A program made the translations under genes and the position numbers. 64,000 nucleotides of DNA from Prostheceraeus crozeri (taxonomy: Eukaryota > Platyhelminthes > Polycladida > Euryleptidae): NCBI GenBank assembly GCA_907163375.1, contig CAJQUW010001409.1, positions 124,001 to 188,000 of the forward strand. Reading direction: 5' to 3'. Positions within the stretch are counted from its first letter, which is position 1; the number at the start of each line of letters is the position of its first letter. Shown in pieces: positions 11,694 through 20,627 of this stretch. Below the pieces are notes generated by a model that was given only the letters and a program-made list of their open reading frames with translations, was not told where the DNA came from and ran no database searches.

Positions 11694-13420
11694 ATGACAG
11701 ATAAAACAGAACAGCGAACGTGCATCAAATTTTGCGTTAAGTTGGAAAAGACAGCTACCGAAGTAGTCCGGCAGGCAGCCAGAGCGAGCTTCTGCAGGGA
11801 ACGAGGCCGAAAGTGAGACTTTCACAGAATAATGTACACCCTATGCCTACTACGAATCGGCACGTCTGCCGAGTTCTAGTGAGTTCCTCTTCCTTTCAGA
11901 CAGGATCAAAGAAAAACACATGTAAATCCAATGGGACGCAGATTGCAGTTTATGGCTAAAATGAAATTTTATATGTTTTCTATGATTAAACGAAAAGTAC
12001 TAAGCCCAGAGTCATAATTTCTGGTAGGGAATGTCTTCAGGTTATTTCCTTTCATTTTCATGCACCCCTGTCTATAAAACTAAACGCATTTAGATTTGGC
12101 AATCCTCTTAATGTCGGGAAACACAAACATTTTGAGCTACTTTATCCACATTCAACTACATTCTCACATACATTGCTGATTAGATGCATGATAAAAGCAC
12201 GTGCACATCATAGGAAATAACCTGAAGACATTCTCTACCAGAAATTATGACTCAGGGCTTAGTACTTTTCGTTTAATCAGAGAAAACATAGAAAATTTCA
12301 TTTTAGCCAAAAACTGCAATCTGCGTTCCATTGGATTTACATGTGTTTTTCTTTGATCCTGTCTGACAAGAAGAGGAACTCACTAGAACTCGGCAGACGT
12401 GCCGATTCGTAGTAGGCATAGGGTGTACATCATTCTGTGAAAGTCTCACTTTCGGCCTCGTTCCCTGCAGAAGCTCGCTCTGGCTGCCGGACTAAAGCTC
12501 TTGACATGCTTCGTCAGGCCTACGGCACAGATTGTCTTTCTTGTACATCCGTCTTCGAGTGGCATTCGCGGTTCAAAAACGGCAGAGAGTCTGTTGAAGA
12601 TGACGAGCGCTCCGGCAAACCGACAACCAGCAGGACAGCCGACAATGTCAACGAAGTTCGACAACTCATTTGTGAGGACCGCCATCGTACCATTAGCCAA
12701 CTTTCGGAGATGGTAGGAATTGGTTATGGAGTTTGTCAGGAAATCTTGACCAGTGACCTGGATATGCGAAGCGTGGCTGCCAAATTCGTTCCTCGAATCT
12801 TGACCACTGAGCAGAAACAAAGACGGGTGGATCTCTGCGAGGAACTCCTGGAACAGGTCAACGGTGACCCAACTTTCATGTCGCGCGTGATCACAACTGA
12901 CGACAGTTGGATTTACGGATGTGATCCTGAAACGAAACAGCAGTCATCCCAGTAGAAGAGTCCTCTATCTCAGAGGCCTCGAAAAGTTCGACAATTTCGC
13001 AGTGCAACAAAGACAATGTTGATTGTTTTCTTTGACCAGAAGGGCATCGTTCATCGTGAATTTGTTGACCGGGGTCGGACAGTGAACTCGGATTTTTACT
13101 GTGACGTCTTACGACGATTAAGAGAGGCAGTTAGAAGAAAGAGACCGAAGTTATGGAAGAACCGCAATTGGCTGTTCCATCACGACAACGCACCTGTACA
13201 TGCCTCCTTGAAAACAAACCTATTCTTGACCGATCACGCCTTGACCATCGTTTTGTTCCTAAAACTGAAACTGCGGTTAAGGGAACGTCGCTTCCAGACT
13301 GTTGAAGAAATCCAGACAGAGACAGACCCTGTTTTGAGAAGCTTTAAGCCGGAGTTTTTCAACGAAACTTTCGAGGAATGGAAGCGCCGCTGGAATCGCT
13401 GTATTCGTGCACGCAGCTAG
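11694..13420 (+). pseudogene. mariner transposase, broken
   Basis: The protein would be a DD34D mariner transposase, which cuts and pastes the element at TA sites. The N-terminus is coded from ATG 11694 to 11763 (an ATG at 11685 is also possible). The fold-back insertion interrupts the frame, and coding resumes at 12498 in the original frame. An N-terminal HTH region is visible (SVFEWHSRF, FKNGRESVEDDERSGKP), as are the first catalytic aspartate (VITTDDSWIYG) and the second (HHDNAPVH). Three lesions are visible: the insertion, a nonsense TAG at 12953-12955 where the family has Trp, and an in-frame deletion near 13240 that removes the YSPDLAPCDF-type segment with the third aspartate. The C-terminal WKRRWNRCI motif ends at 13420. 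The copy cannot encode an active transposase. Confidence 0.93.
11764..12494. mobile_element. fold-back element FB1 (731 bp, 3-bp TSD)
   Basis: The termini TAGTCCGGCAG and CTGCCGGACTA are exact inverted copies. The long arms are about 11764-12051 and 12208-12494, with a spacer of about 155 bp. The duplication AAG (11761-11763 and 12495-12497) restores the mariner codons Thr-Glu-Ala-Leu when one copy is removed, so the insertion boundaries are certain. There is no ORF of its own. A related copy (FB2) lies at 49407-57640. Superfamily unknown: 3-bp duplications occur in PIF/Harbinger, CACTA and Academ-like elements, but the ends do not clearly match any of them. Confidence 0.92.
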
Positions 13421-13822
13421 TTCTTCGAAGGCGATAACTCGAATTTATTTGATGATGTTGAGTAATGCAACTATTTTGTAATTCCTGGAATACATCTCTT
13501 GCTTTGATATATATAGCACACGAAAAAATACAGTATCAGTTCGGGAACTTTCCGATCAACCCACGTATTACTGTGAAAAGCGAGTGGCATCTTATGAGCA
13601 CGACAACACACAAACATCATAGCACATATGTGAATATAGAGTGCGCGCAGCGCAAATTTTTGAATGATTTTGCTTGACTTGTTTACAAACTGACCAGTAA
13701 AAATCTTACAACATAAAAAATTAAAATATCGGGACATTTGTCAGAAAATCGGGACTGCTGAAAATGGCAATAAAATCGGGACAGTCCTGACGACATCGGG
13801 ACAGTTGGCACGTCTGCTATAC

Positions 13823-14610
13823 GGTCCGACAGGTACTACAACGATTGGGATTGACACACGAGGACAAGCAGAAAGCATTTTATTTTCATTTATTTTGAAT
13901 TTATTTATGAAAAGATGTCTCCAGGAAAATTATTTATTCACCACAAATTTTCAGGCTGTCACTTCAGCTCATCGTCAGATGGAAAAGAAAGTTACATATG
14001 GAGACGTATGAGCATAAGATTTGAAAAATTGATGATGATATCGCTTGACGCCAATTTATATAGATATTATCTAGTTCTATGCGACTGTTGATAAAGTGTT
14101 CTGAGGAGCACCAAACTCGGCCACATTTATGCTCACAACAGTTGATAGTTTTGCACTGCGCAAGTCAAATGAATGGTCTTCTTCGAAGAAATGAGTTGAT
14201 ATTTGTGAGTGTCTATCAATCCTCCTTACTGCTAGTTGATGTTCATAACTCTTGTCGACATCTGTTTGCCAGCTTGTTGCATTTTTGATGACAGTTGGAG
14301 CAATTATCTGGCAAACAACGTTCCTTCGTTCTAAATCAGTTTTTAATTTCTTTGGTTTAAAAAGTTGATTTTATACACATGGTTTTAGATAAACATACAC
14401 TATGAAATAAGGATTTTGTAACAGAGATGCCACTATGTGAAATAATATCCGAATCCGGCTCAATTTGATGCTACACGTCCACTTCTGATGTAACTTGAGT
14501 TTTTTAAAATTCAATGCTTTCGAATATCTTAATTAGTAGTGGGAAGATTATAGTCGATAATGGCGACCTTTTCGAGGCACCCAATTTCGCTCATAATTTC
14601 AGATATTACT
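13823..14610. other. intergenic, nothing recognised
   Basis: AT-rich DNA with short frames (13805-14011, 14079-14288) that show no motif. It separates the two nested transposon stacks. Confidence 0.4.
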
Positions 14611-15054
14611 TTAGCCCACTAAACGCGGTGGCATATATATATGCCAGGTAATTTGCCTCAATTTATGCTTTGTTTTAGCCGTGAAAACTCGTTTTCGGAT
14701 GATTTCTTTTTGACAAAACATAACTTAGAACTATGTTCAAGATTTGTGATGTGAAATGACTTTTTCAATTTCGTCCATTTGGCGGGAAATTCAAATTGTT
14801 TTTCAAAATGGCGCGACGAAATTCTTCGTTTTGGTAAGTTGAGCAAAATAGTCAATTTTGAACTTTCATAATCTTTTCGTGTCCATGTATGTTTCATTTG
14901 GCGTATTTTCTAACCCTGTGCACCAGTCTGATATTCAAATTCGATTTAGTTCAGTGGCAATGCAGCAATACGTACTGGAATATATATATGCCATCGCGTA
15001 ATCCGCTACTGTGAATGTCAGAATAAGCATATCTTTCAGATAAGAAACCTTAGG

Positions 15055-16701
15055 GATTCATGCGCTGTATGATCTAATCAGCAATGGAGAGGATGACATC
15101 ATGATACAGCCTCCGTTATGAGATGATGAAGACAGTGCAGAGACAATGGTAACAGACCTGCCAACCTTGAAACATGAAAATCCGGGACAAATTTTATTAC
15201 CGTAACTACCCGCGTATAGGACGCAGTGGATATTTGACCCCAAAAGCGATGGAAGGACTGTGTGCCTGCGTATAGGACGCATCCTAATTTTAATCCTTAA
15301 TTTCCATTATTTTTTATAGAAACGGTGTCATTAAGTTAAGTCATCTCCATTCAATTGCTACGATCGCAGTGTGTGCTGATTCATGACTCACTCATCCTGT
15401 CAGTCAAAAATATTGATGTATTGATAAATATTGACAAATATTGCAAGTATGTAATGTTTATAGGAAATTTTTGATTTTTTTCATAAATGCATTATTTTTA
15501 TAACAATTAATGATTATGCATAATTGACGTTTACAAGTCAACAGTATGGTCTCAAGTCTATTCAACAGAAAGATCAGTTGAAAGCAAGATCATAAGATAC
15601 ATCCCACCTTGTTAACAGTATTCGTCGCAAAAACTGGAATGCAAATTCGGAAAACACTTACTACCTTTTTAAACTCAATAGAAGGAAATACATCCGGGCT
15701 ACATTATGATTAATAAAAGACATCAGCGTGAAAAGACAATGTCACTAAGAAATCCACAAACTTCATCATTATGCATGTTTCCTTATCAAAGGATTGCGCG
15801 CGCAGCGCAAATGTTTGAAATATGCGTTCTTAAACAATCTAGAATTCATCTTAGGTTAATAAATTCAAAATCCGGAACAGCATTTTAACTTTTCCGGGAC
15901 ATCCGGGACAGCTCCAAAATCCGGGACTGTCCCGGAAAATCCGGGACACTTGGCAGGTCTGTGGTAAGGAGGACGAAGGTGGCCTTGACGATGATATATC
16001 AAGTGTGTCTAATTTGTACATGCACCTACAAATATGAACATGTCTATCGAATGCCCTGTAGTGACACTTGTTTAACAGCAAAATTGTAAACTATCAGTTT
16101 GTTTGGCTCTTCTATTATCTTGCATTATGCAAATTTTGAGCAAAATATTGTAGGAAGTGAACGACATGTGAGATCAGGATCTTTCTCAGTAGGCCTACCC
16201 ATGGTTTGAAAACGATGGACACACTCTGACCACACTTGCACCACTATTTGGTACGCTTCGTAGTTGCTATTATTATAGCTTTCTACTCCTAGTGTAAACC
16301 AGGATGTTAATATTTTGAAGACACAACATTTTATTATTTTCGTCTCTTGTGATACAGGGTAAGCATGACTTTGAAAATTGCACGGTACATGCAAAAGCTA
16401 TTTTCAATAATTCTCTTTTAATTCAGAATAGCAACATATGGCGACCACTGAAGTTAACGATCATGGTATAGATGAGGAAGACGATTATAAACTCTAAAAA
16501 AGATAAAAAATAATTGCATTGGAGAAGCTAGACGTCAGAATTTATTGGTGGCAATGCGCAACGATGGCAACCCTATAAACCATTGGATAGTCACACCAAA
16601 TCAGCTACTGCGCCTTGGCTCAAGGTCTTTCACGAACAAAATGCTACAAATGCGGTGTGGGATTGTGCGACAAGTGTTTCAAAGCATGCCACATTTGGTG
16701 A
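15055..16701 (+). pseudogene. piggyBac transposase relic
   Basis: Before the MITE insertion, 15060-15152 reads an acidic segment with ALYDLISNGEDDIMIQPP, like the N-terminal region of piggyBac transposases; the acidic stretch continues after the insertion (15968-16000). At about 16617-16701 the frame reads a cysteine-rich tail, CYKCGVGLCDKCFKACH, ending at TGA. It matches the C-terminal cysteine-rich domain that binds TIR DNA in piggyBac proteins. The DDD catalytic core is missing or unrecognisable between them, and several stops occur. It is non-functional. Confidence 0.72.
15153..15961. mobile_element. hAT-like MITE, 6-bp TSD (copy B)
   Basis: Ends CAGACCTGCCAACCTT (15153) and ACACTTGGCAGGTCTG (15961) are flanked by exact 6-bp duplications TGGTAA (15147-15152 and 15962-15967). 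Subterminal ATCCGGGACA repeats are abundant at the right end (15899-15950). GCGTATAGGACGCA occurs twice (about 15213 and 15268). It shares GCGCGCAGCGCAAAT with copy A. At 809 bp it is longer than copy A and has no recognisable transposase. It split the piggyBac N-terminal coding region, so it is younger than that element. Confidence 0.88.
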
Positions 16702-17157
16702 CTTATTTCATGACGATATGAACTGTTGAGCATACACACATAAGCAAGATAGTCGTTTAACAGAGCAAAATGGGCCTACTAAAGAGCAAATGCATGTGTA
16801 TTTGCATGAGTTTTAGAGGCTGTTGTACACTGCTGTAAGATTTGTTTTACATCCTGCAACAATTACACAAATTATTTTTTGAGTAAAACTACAAGTAAAA
16901 CTTATAAATTGCACATTGTTCTAATATGAATTCGATTTACATGTAGCCTACATGTAGCTGAATAGTACATCAGGGCAGTTGCTATGAATAACGGACGTGT
17001 AAAATGAAATTTGAAATGCACAAGCAAGATGTTCGCACCGGACAAATTGTTGTTATTGCAGTTTTATAAAGTTCAGTGTTCAATTTTGCTTTTTATTACA
17101 CATCCAAAATTTACTACTTTTTAGGAGTGGTAGGACGCGATGGCATATATATATATA

Positions 17158-17484
17158 TTTTTTCCATAGTTCTAAAAAGTTTCTTTTCTTCATTTGTTAA
17201 AAACTTCAAAATACATTTTGAAAGCCATTTAATTGGAATCATACCGGTACTTCGGACTGTCACGGAGTCCATCTTCAGGGTAATTGAATTTGCTGAATGT
17301 ACATGTTTATATTTCCTAGCTTTTTCTTAATATGATCAATGTACATTCAGCAAATTCAATTACCCTGAAGATGGACTCCGTGACAGTCCGAAGTACCGGT
17401 ATGATTCCAATTAAATGGCTTTCAAAATGTATTTTGAAGTTTTTAACAAATGAAAAAAAGAAACTTTTTAGAACTATGGAAAAT
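17158..17484. repeat. near-perfect palindrome, 147-bp arms
   Basis: Arms 17158-17304 and 17339-17484 are almost exact reverse complements. Both contain ACTTCGGACTGTCACGGAGT or its complement, and ACCGGTA. The loop is about 34 bp. Open frames seen on both sides (17076-17330, 17332-17661) are mirror images of each other and not genes. TATATATATGCCAT-type blocks stand just outside both arms (17138 and 17517-17536). It may be a fold-back insertion in the piggyBac relic or part of that element. Confidence 0.9.
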
Positions 17485-17764
17485 CATTATTTGAAAATTA
17501 ACAAGACTGATTGCGATATATATATATATATGCCATCTTTAAAATCGATCCGAAATGGCTCGCATCCAATCTACATGTTTAAATATTCATGTTTCGTGAT
17601 GTTTCAAGCTATGTTTATTGGTGTAATTCGAAATATGCAAAGAAATCACAGCCGCGTTTAATGGGTTAAACTCATAGAAGCCAATCTAATCGATTTTTGC
17701 ATTGAAATTTATCTTTTCTTTGTGATGCATTGAATACAAAAAATGATGATTTAACGTCACTGTT

Positions 17765-17916
17765 CCCCCTTACTGGGGCTTGGACAGTGCTGACGCAGTT
17801 AGATTTTAAAATGGAGCGTTGTGATCTATTACAATGACACTGACACTTTCAGGGTTCGACCTCTGGACCGAAAGATCCCTAGGCCAAGCACTTAACCACT
17901 GTGCCACGGATACCAT
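17765..17916 (-). mobile_element. tRNA-derived SINE head
   Basis: Read on the minus strand from about 17916: GTATCCGTGGCACAGTGG contains an RNA polymerase III A box (TGGCACAGTGG), and GGTCGAACCC about 40 bp downstream is a B box with one base missing. The spacing is that of a tRNA gene, but the acceptor stem does not fold, so I read it as a SINE rather than a tRNA. The body runs toward 17765. No target duplication found. Confidence 0.6.
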
Positions 17917-18250
17917 AAATTAGCAATAATGCACTGAAATAAATTGGCATTGAATATAGTAATAGCGCTTATTGAGGAGGCTGCATTGAAATGTGAATTT
18001 CACAGAATATAGGAATTGCTTCTTTGGTTCTACCCTTTTGTTTTATACATTCAAATGAATTAGTGAATCATTCACTGGCTAAACACTCAAATCAGAAAAC
18101 ATTTGCATTTCCAAAATTTCGCTATGAGTTTCAGATAAATATTCACTTTATGTATCTGTGAGGATGACACAGCATCGACAGCGACTTCAAATGATGGCTT
18201 ATGAATTGTGCAATCTATGAAGTTCTATTTCTGTGATGTAGTTTTCCACG
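17917..18250. other. pre-insertion sequence left of the LINE
   Basis: No gene recognised. It ends at the 17-bp target duplication of the LINE at 18251. Confidence 0.4.
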
Positions 18251-18641
18251 AAATCTAGTTTGAACACTATGCTTTGATTGCAGCCATCTATGCAATCAAG
18301 ATATCCCAATAAAGTGTAGAGCTCAAGTGTACGAAACGTGTGTGCGATCAGTACTGCTATACGGAGCAGAAACATGACCGTTGACTCAGCAACAAAGTAG
18401 CCGACTTGAAGTGTGTGATCAGAAGATGTTGCGCTATATGACGAGGATGAAATGGCGAGACCGGGTTACCAATGAAGAGGTGGCGAGAATGTGCGGACTG
18501 ACACATCTGAAGAACCGAATTTGACAGAGAGGGCTTCGATGGTTTGGTCATGTTAGGAGAGCGAAAGAGAAAGTCATCGGGAAAGTGGAATCCATGAAGG
18601 TGGAGGGAAAGCGTCCAATTGGAAGACTAAAGAATACATGG

Positions 18642-19099
18642 TGTATCGAAGTACATAGCACATTGCCTCAATTTGCGCATCTGTGCCGAATATTTCTATG
18701 TTCCCATAATTTCTATTCACAAATCTTTTTCTATGATTGATAAGTTTAACGCAAATTTCTATGAAAAATTGTTAGCAAGTTAAGTAGACATTCTGTGAGC
18801 TACTAATTACAAAAATTCAAATGAGGTTATCGTTAACAACTACATGTACGAGCAACAGACTGTAAATTGGTCAAGAAAATATAAGAAACCTGTCAACTAA
18901 CTGGTCCTCCAAGGTTAATAAACCAACCACTTTCGTTGAGGTTACTTATTTCGGAGCCAATTTCATACCATTTTATTGTACAAACTTTATGGTTTCTTTT
19001 ATGAAACAAAGTGACTGCTAAAAATCAAACTTTTTCTTTTCAATTTTATCAAAAGGGTAAATTCAACCAGGTGAAAGCTGCCTCTATCACTCAGCTTTA
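18642..19099 (+). repeat. BEL 5' LTR
   Basis: 458 bp, from TGTATCGAAG to CAGCTTTA, so it ends in TA rather than the usual CA. The copy at 25142-25599 has the same length. Visible differences from that copy are at CATTGCCTC, CACAAATC and GACTGCTA. Confidence 0.95.
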
Positions 19100-19187
19100 T
19101 CTTTCTTATATTTTCTTCGACTTACAGTGACTACCCTTTTGACAATCAACCGAAAAAGTGCACTTATCCCATAATCTGCGATAAATC

Positions 19188-20627
19188 ATGTCTTGTTCAA
19201 GAGCATCTGCCGGTAACGAACCTTCTGCAAGCGAGAATGTCGTCGTGGAAGAGTACATCTCAAAGATAAGAAGCAAAGTTGTCACTAAGACAAAAGCAGA
19301 CTTACAAGCAGAATTGCGAAAAAAGGGAGTGAAAACTAATGGAGACAAAGCAACTCTTATTGAAAGAATAATAGAAATTCGTCGCAGAGATTATTTAGAC
19401 TCACGTCGTGCATCAAATGAATGCGCTGAAATAACTTCACAATCAAAGGATTTTGATACATCTCAGTTGATGTTGATGTTTGTGCGACAGCAAGAGAAAC
19501 TAGAAGAAGAGCGCCGAGAAGAGAGAAGAAGGCAAGAGAGATTGGATGAAGAGCGCAGAGGTGATCAACTTATATTCGGTCAACTTCTATTGGAATTCAA
19601 AAAGTCGTCAGAGGAAACGCAAGCAAAGTTGCTACAGACATTAGAGAAGCAATCTCAAAATAGTAATGTTTCTGCCTCTCAAGTGCATCAAACTCGAGAA
19701 AGTGATGTAAATCCCGAGAACTTTCTATCCAGGTTTGATACTTTGATTTGTGAGTTAGAAGAATTGCTCCATACCCTTGACTCATTCATTTCTAGTAGTC
19801 ATTCATATCATGAAGTTGAATCTCTACTTGCAAGATGTGATCTTTCACTAAATTCACTTCGAAAATTGGTTGATGAAAATATACTCCATTTTCAAAATGA
19901 CCGATTCCGATCTCAGATAAACGAGTCATTCAAGAAAATTTCTAATCAGTTTTATTCCACTACGCCACAAGCCAAGAAATATGTTCAACAATGCAAGAAA
20001 ATCGAAGATGAAGAAAAGAACGCAGGTCCATTGCCGCCTAATGTAGAACTGCCTCTATTTTTTGGCAATATTTTGACATTTCCCACGTTTTGGGATTCCT
20101 TCCAGCCCCTTGTTCATAACAATGTGAGTGTTTCCAAATTCTATAAGATGAAATATCTAAAGGATTCAATGCGTGGAAGTGCTACCGGGACGCTGGATAG
20201 TTATGAACTTATTGCTGATAATTACGATGCCGCTGTTAATCATATTCAACATCGTTGGGGAAAACCTGAAACAACAACAAGAAAGCTGGTCAGTTCTCTG
20301 CTGGAGTCAAGTCGGTCTGCCGATGATTATAAGGGACTACAAAGATTACTCGATAGATCCAGGGCTAAGTGGTCTTTCATCGAAAAGAATGATGTAAGCA
20401 TAGGCCAGTTGTTTTTACAGATTATTGAGCGCCAATTACCTACTCGTCTAGAAGAGGAATGGGTAGAAAAGGTTGTAAGTCCTGCAATCGAAAAGAATCG
20501 AACCCCATCAACTGAACAACTGTTTTCATTTTTGGAATCAAAATTGAATGCAAAGGAAGTCCTATTTTCGTCGCGCAAGGGAACAAGAGAATCAAATGAT
20601 CACGACAACAAAAATGCAAATAGCTGA
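19188..20627 (+). CDS. BEL gag protein
   Basis: 479 residues from ATG 19188, 88 bp after the LTR. It would form the particle that packages element RNA. Residues about 33-70 (TKADLQAELRKKGVKTNGDK, then LIERI) look like a SAP-type nucleic-acid-binding helix pair. Residues about 100-135 are a highly charged Glu/Arg coiled coil (EERREERRRQERLDEERRG). The region after residue 280 (LPLFFGNILTFPTFWDSFQP ... MKYLKDSMRGSA) matches the DUF1759 gag core of BEL/Pao elements. It stops at TGA 20625-20627. The same frame stays open beyond it and carries the zinc knuckle, so gag and pol are in one frame interrupted by one stop codon. Confidence 0.92.
   Translation: MSCSRASAGNEPSASENVVVEEYISKIRSKVVTKTKADLQAELRKKGVKTNGDKATLIERIIEIRRRDYLDSRRASNECAEITSQSKDFDTSQLMLMFVRQQEKLEEERREERRRQERLDEERRGDQLIFGQLLLEFKKSSEETQAKLLQTLEKQSQNSNVSASQVHQTRESDVNPENFLSRFDTLICELEELLHTLDSFISSSHSYHEVESLLARCDLSLNSLRKLVDENILHFQNDRFRSQINESFKKISNQFYSTTPQAKKYVQQCKKIEDEEKNAGPLPPNVELPLFFGNILTFPTFWDSFQPLVHNNVSVSKFYKMKYLKDSMRGSATGTLDSYELIADNYDAAVNHIQHRWGKPETTTRKLVSSLLESSRSADDYKGLQRLLDRSRAKWSFIEKNDVSIGQLFLQIIERQLPTRLEEEWVEKVVSPAIEKNRTPSTEQLFSFLESKLNAKEVLFSSRKGTRESNDHDNKNANS

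Larger units (their letters stand above)
11532..13565 (+). mobile_element. mariner element carrying a fold-back insertion
   Basis: TIRs of about 27 bp: CGCGGGTTGATCGGAAAGTT at 11532 is mirrored by the right end at 13539-13565 with one difference. TA target duplications flank it at 11530-11531 and 13566-13567. After removing the internal fold-back element (11764-12494 plus its 3-bp duplication) the length is about 1300 bp, the usual size of a complete mariner. It lies inside the 6-bp-TSD MITE. Confidence 0.93.
11370..13816. mobile_element. hAT-like MITE, 6-bp TSD (copy A), interrupted by mariner
   Basis: The left end CAGACCTGCCAAC (11370) pairs with the right end ...GTTGGCACGTCTG (13816). Flush 6-bp duplications CTATAC lie at 11364-11369 and 13817-13822. 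Without the mariner insertion the element is about 411 bp. Subterminal AAATCGGGACA repeats occur at both ends, and near the right end it shares GCGCGCAGCGCAAAT with copy B at 15153-15961. CAG-type ends with a TGCCAA motif suggest a hAT-related group; Repbase uses 'hAT6' for hAT elements with 6-bp duplications. The superfamily is an inference. Confidence 0.8.
14615..17665 (+). mobile_element. decayed piggyBac-like element
   Basis: The left end CCCACTAAACGCGG follows TTAG (14611-14614); the right end CCGCGTTTAATGGG is followed by TTAA (17666-17669). The TIRs differ at one position, and the left flank looks like a mutated TTAA, the piggyBac target. Subterminal GGCATATATATATGCC-like blocks recur at 14627, 14981, 17138 and 17517. 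Remnants of an acidic piggyBac N-terminus (about 15055-15152) and a cysteine-rich C-terminus (about 16610-16701) lie between them in the same orientation. A hAT-like MITE (15153-15961) is inserted in it, and its 3' part holds a long palindrome. Confidence 0.75.

Noticed and set aside
12446-12820. Minus-strand 124-codon frame
   Set aside because: Antisense shadow of the mariner transposase and the FB1 arm.
17076-17661. Two adjacent plus-strand frames that look like a small gene pair
   Set aside because: They lie on the two arms of a palindrome and are translations of inverted copies of the same DNA.
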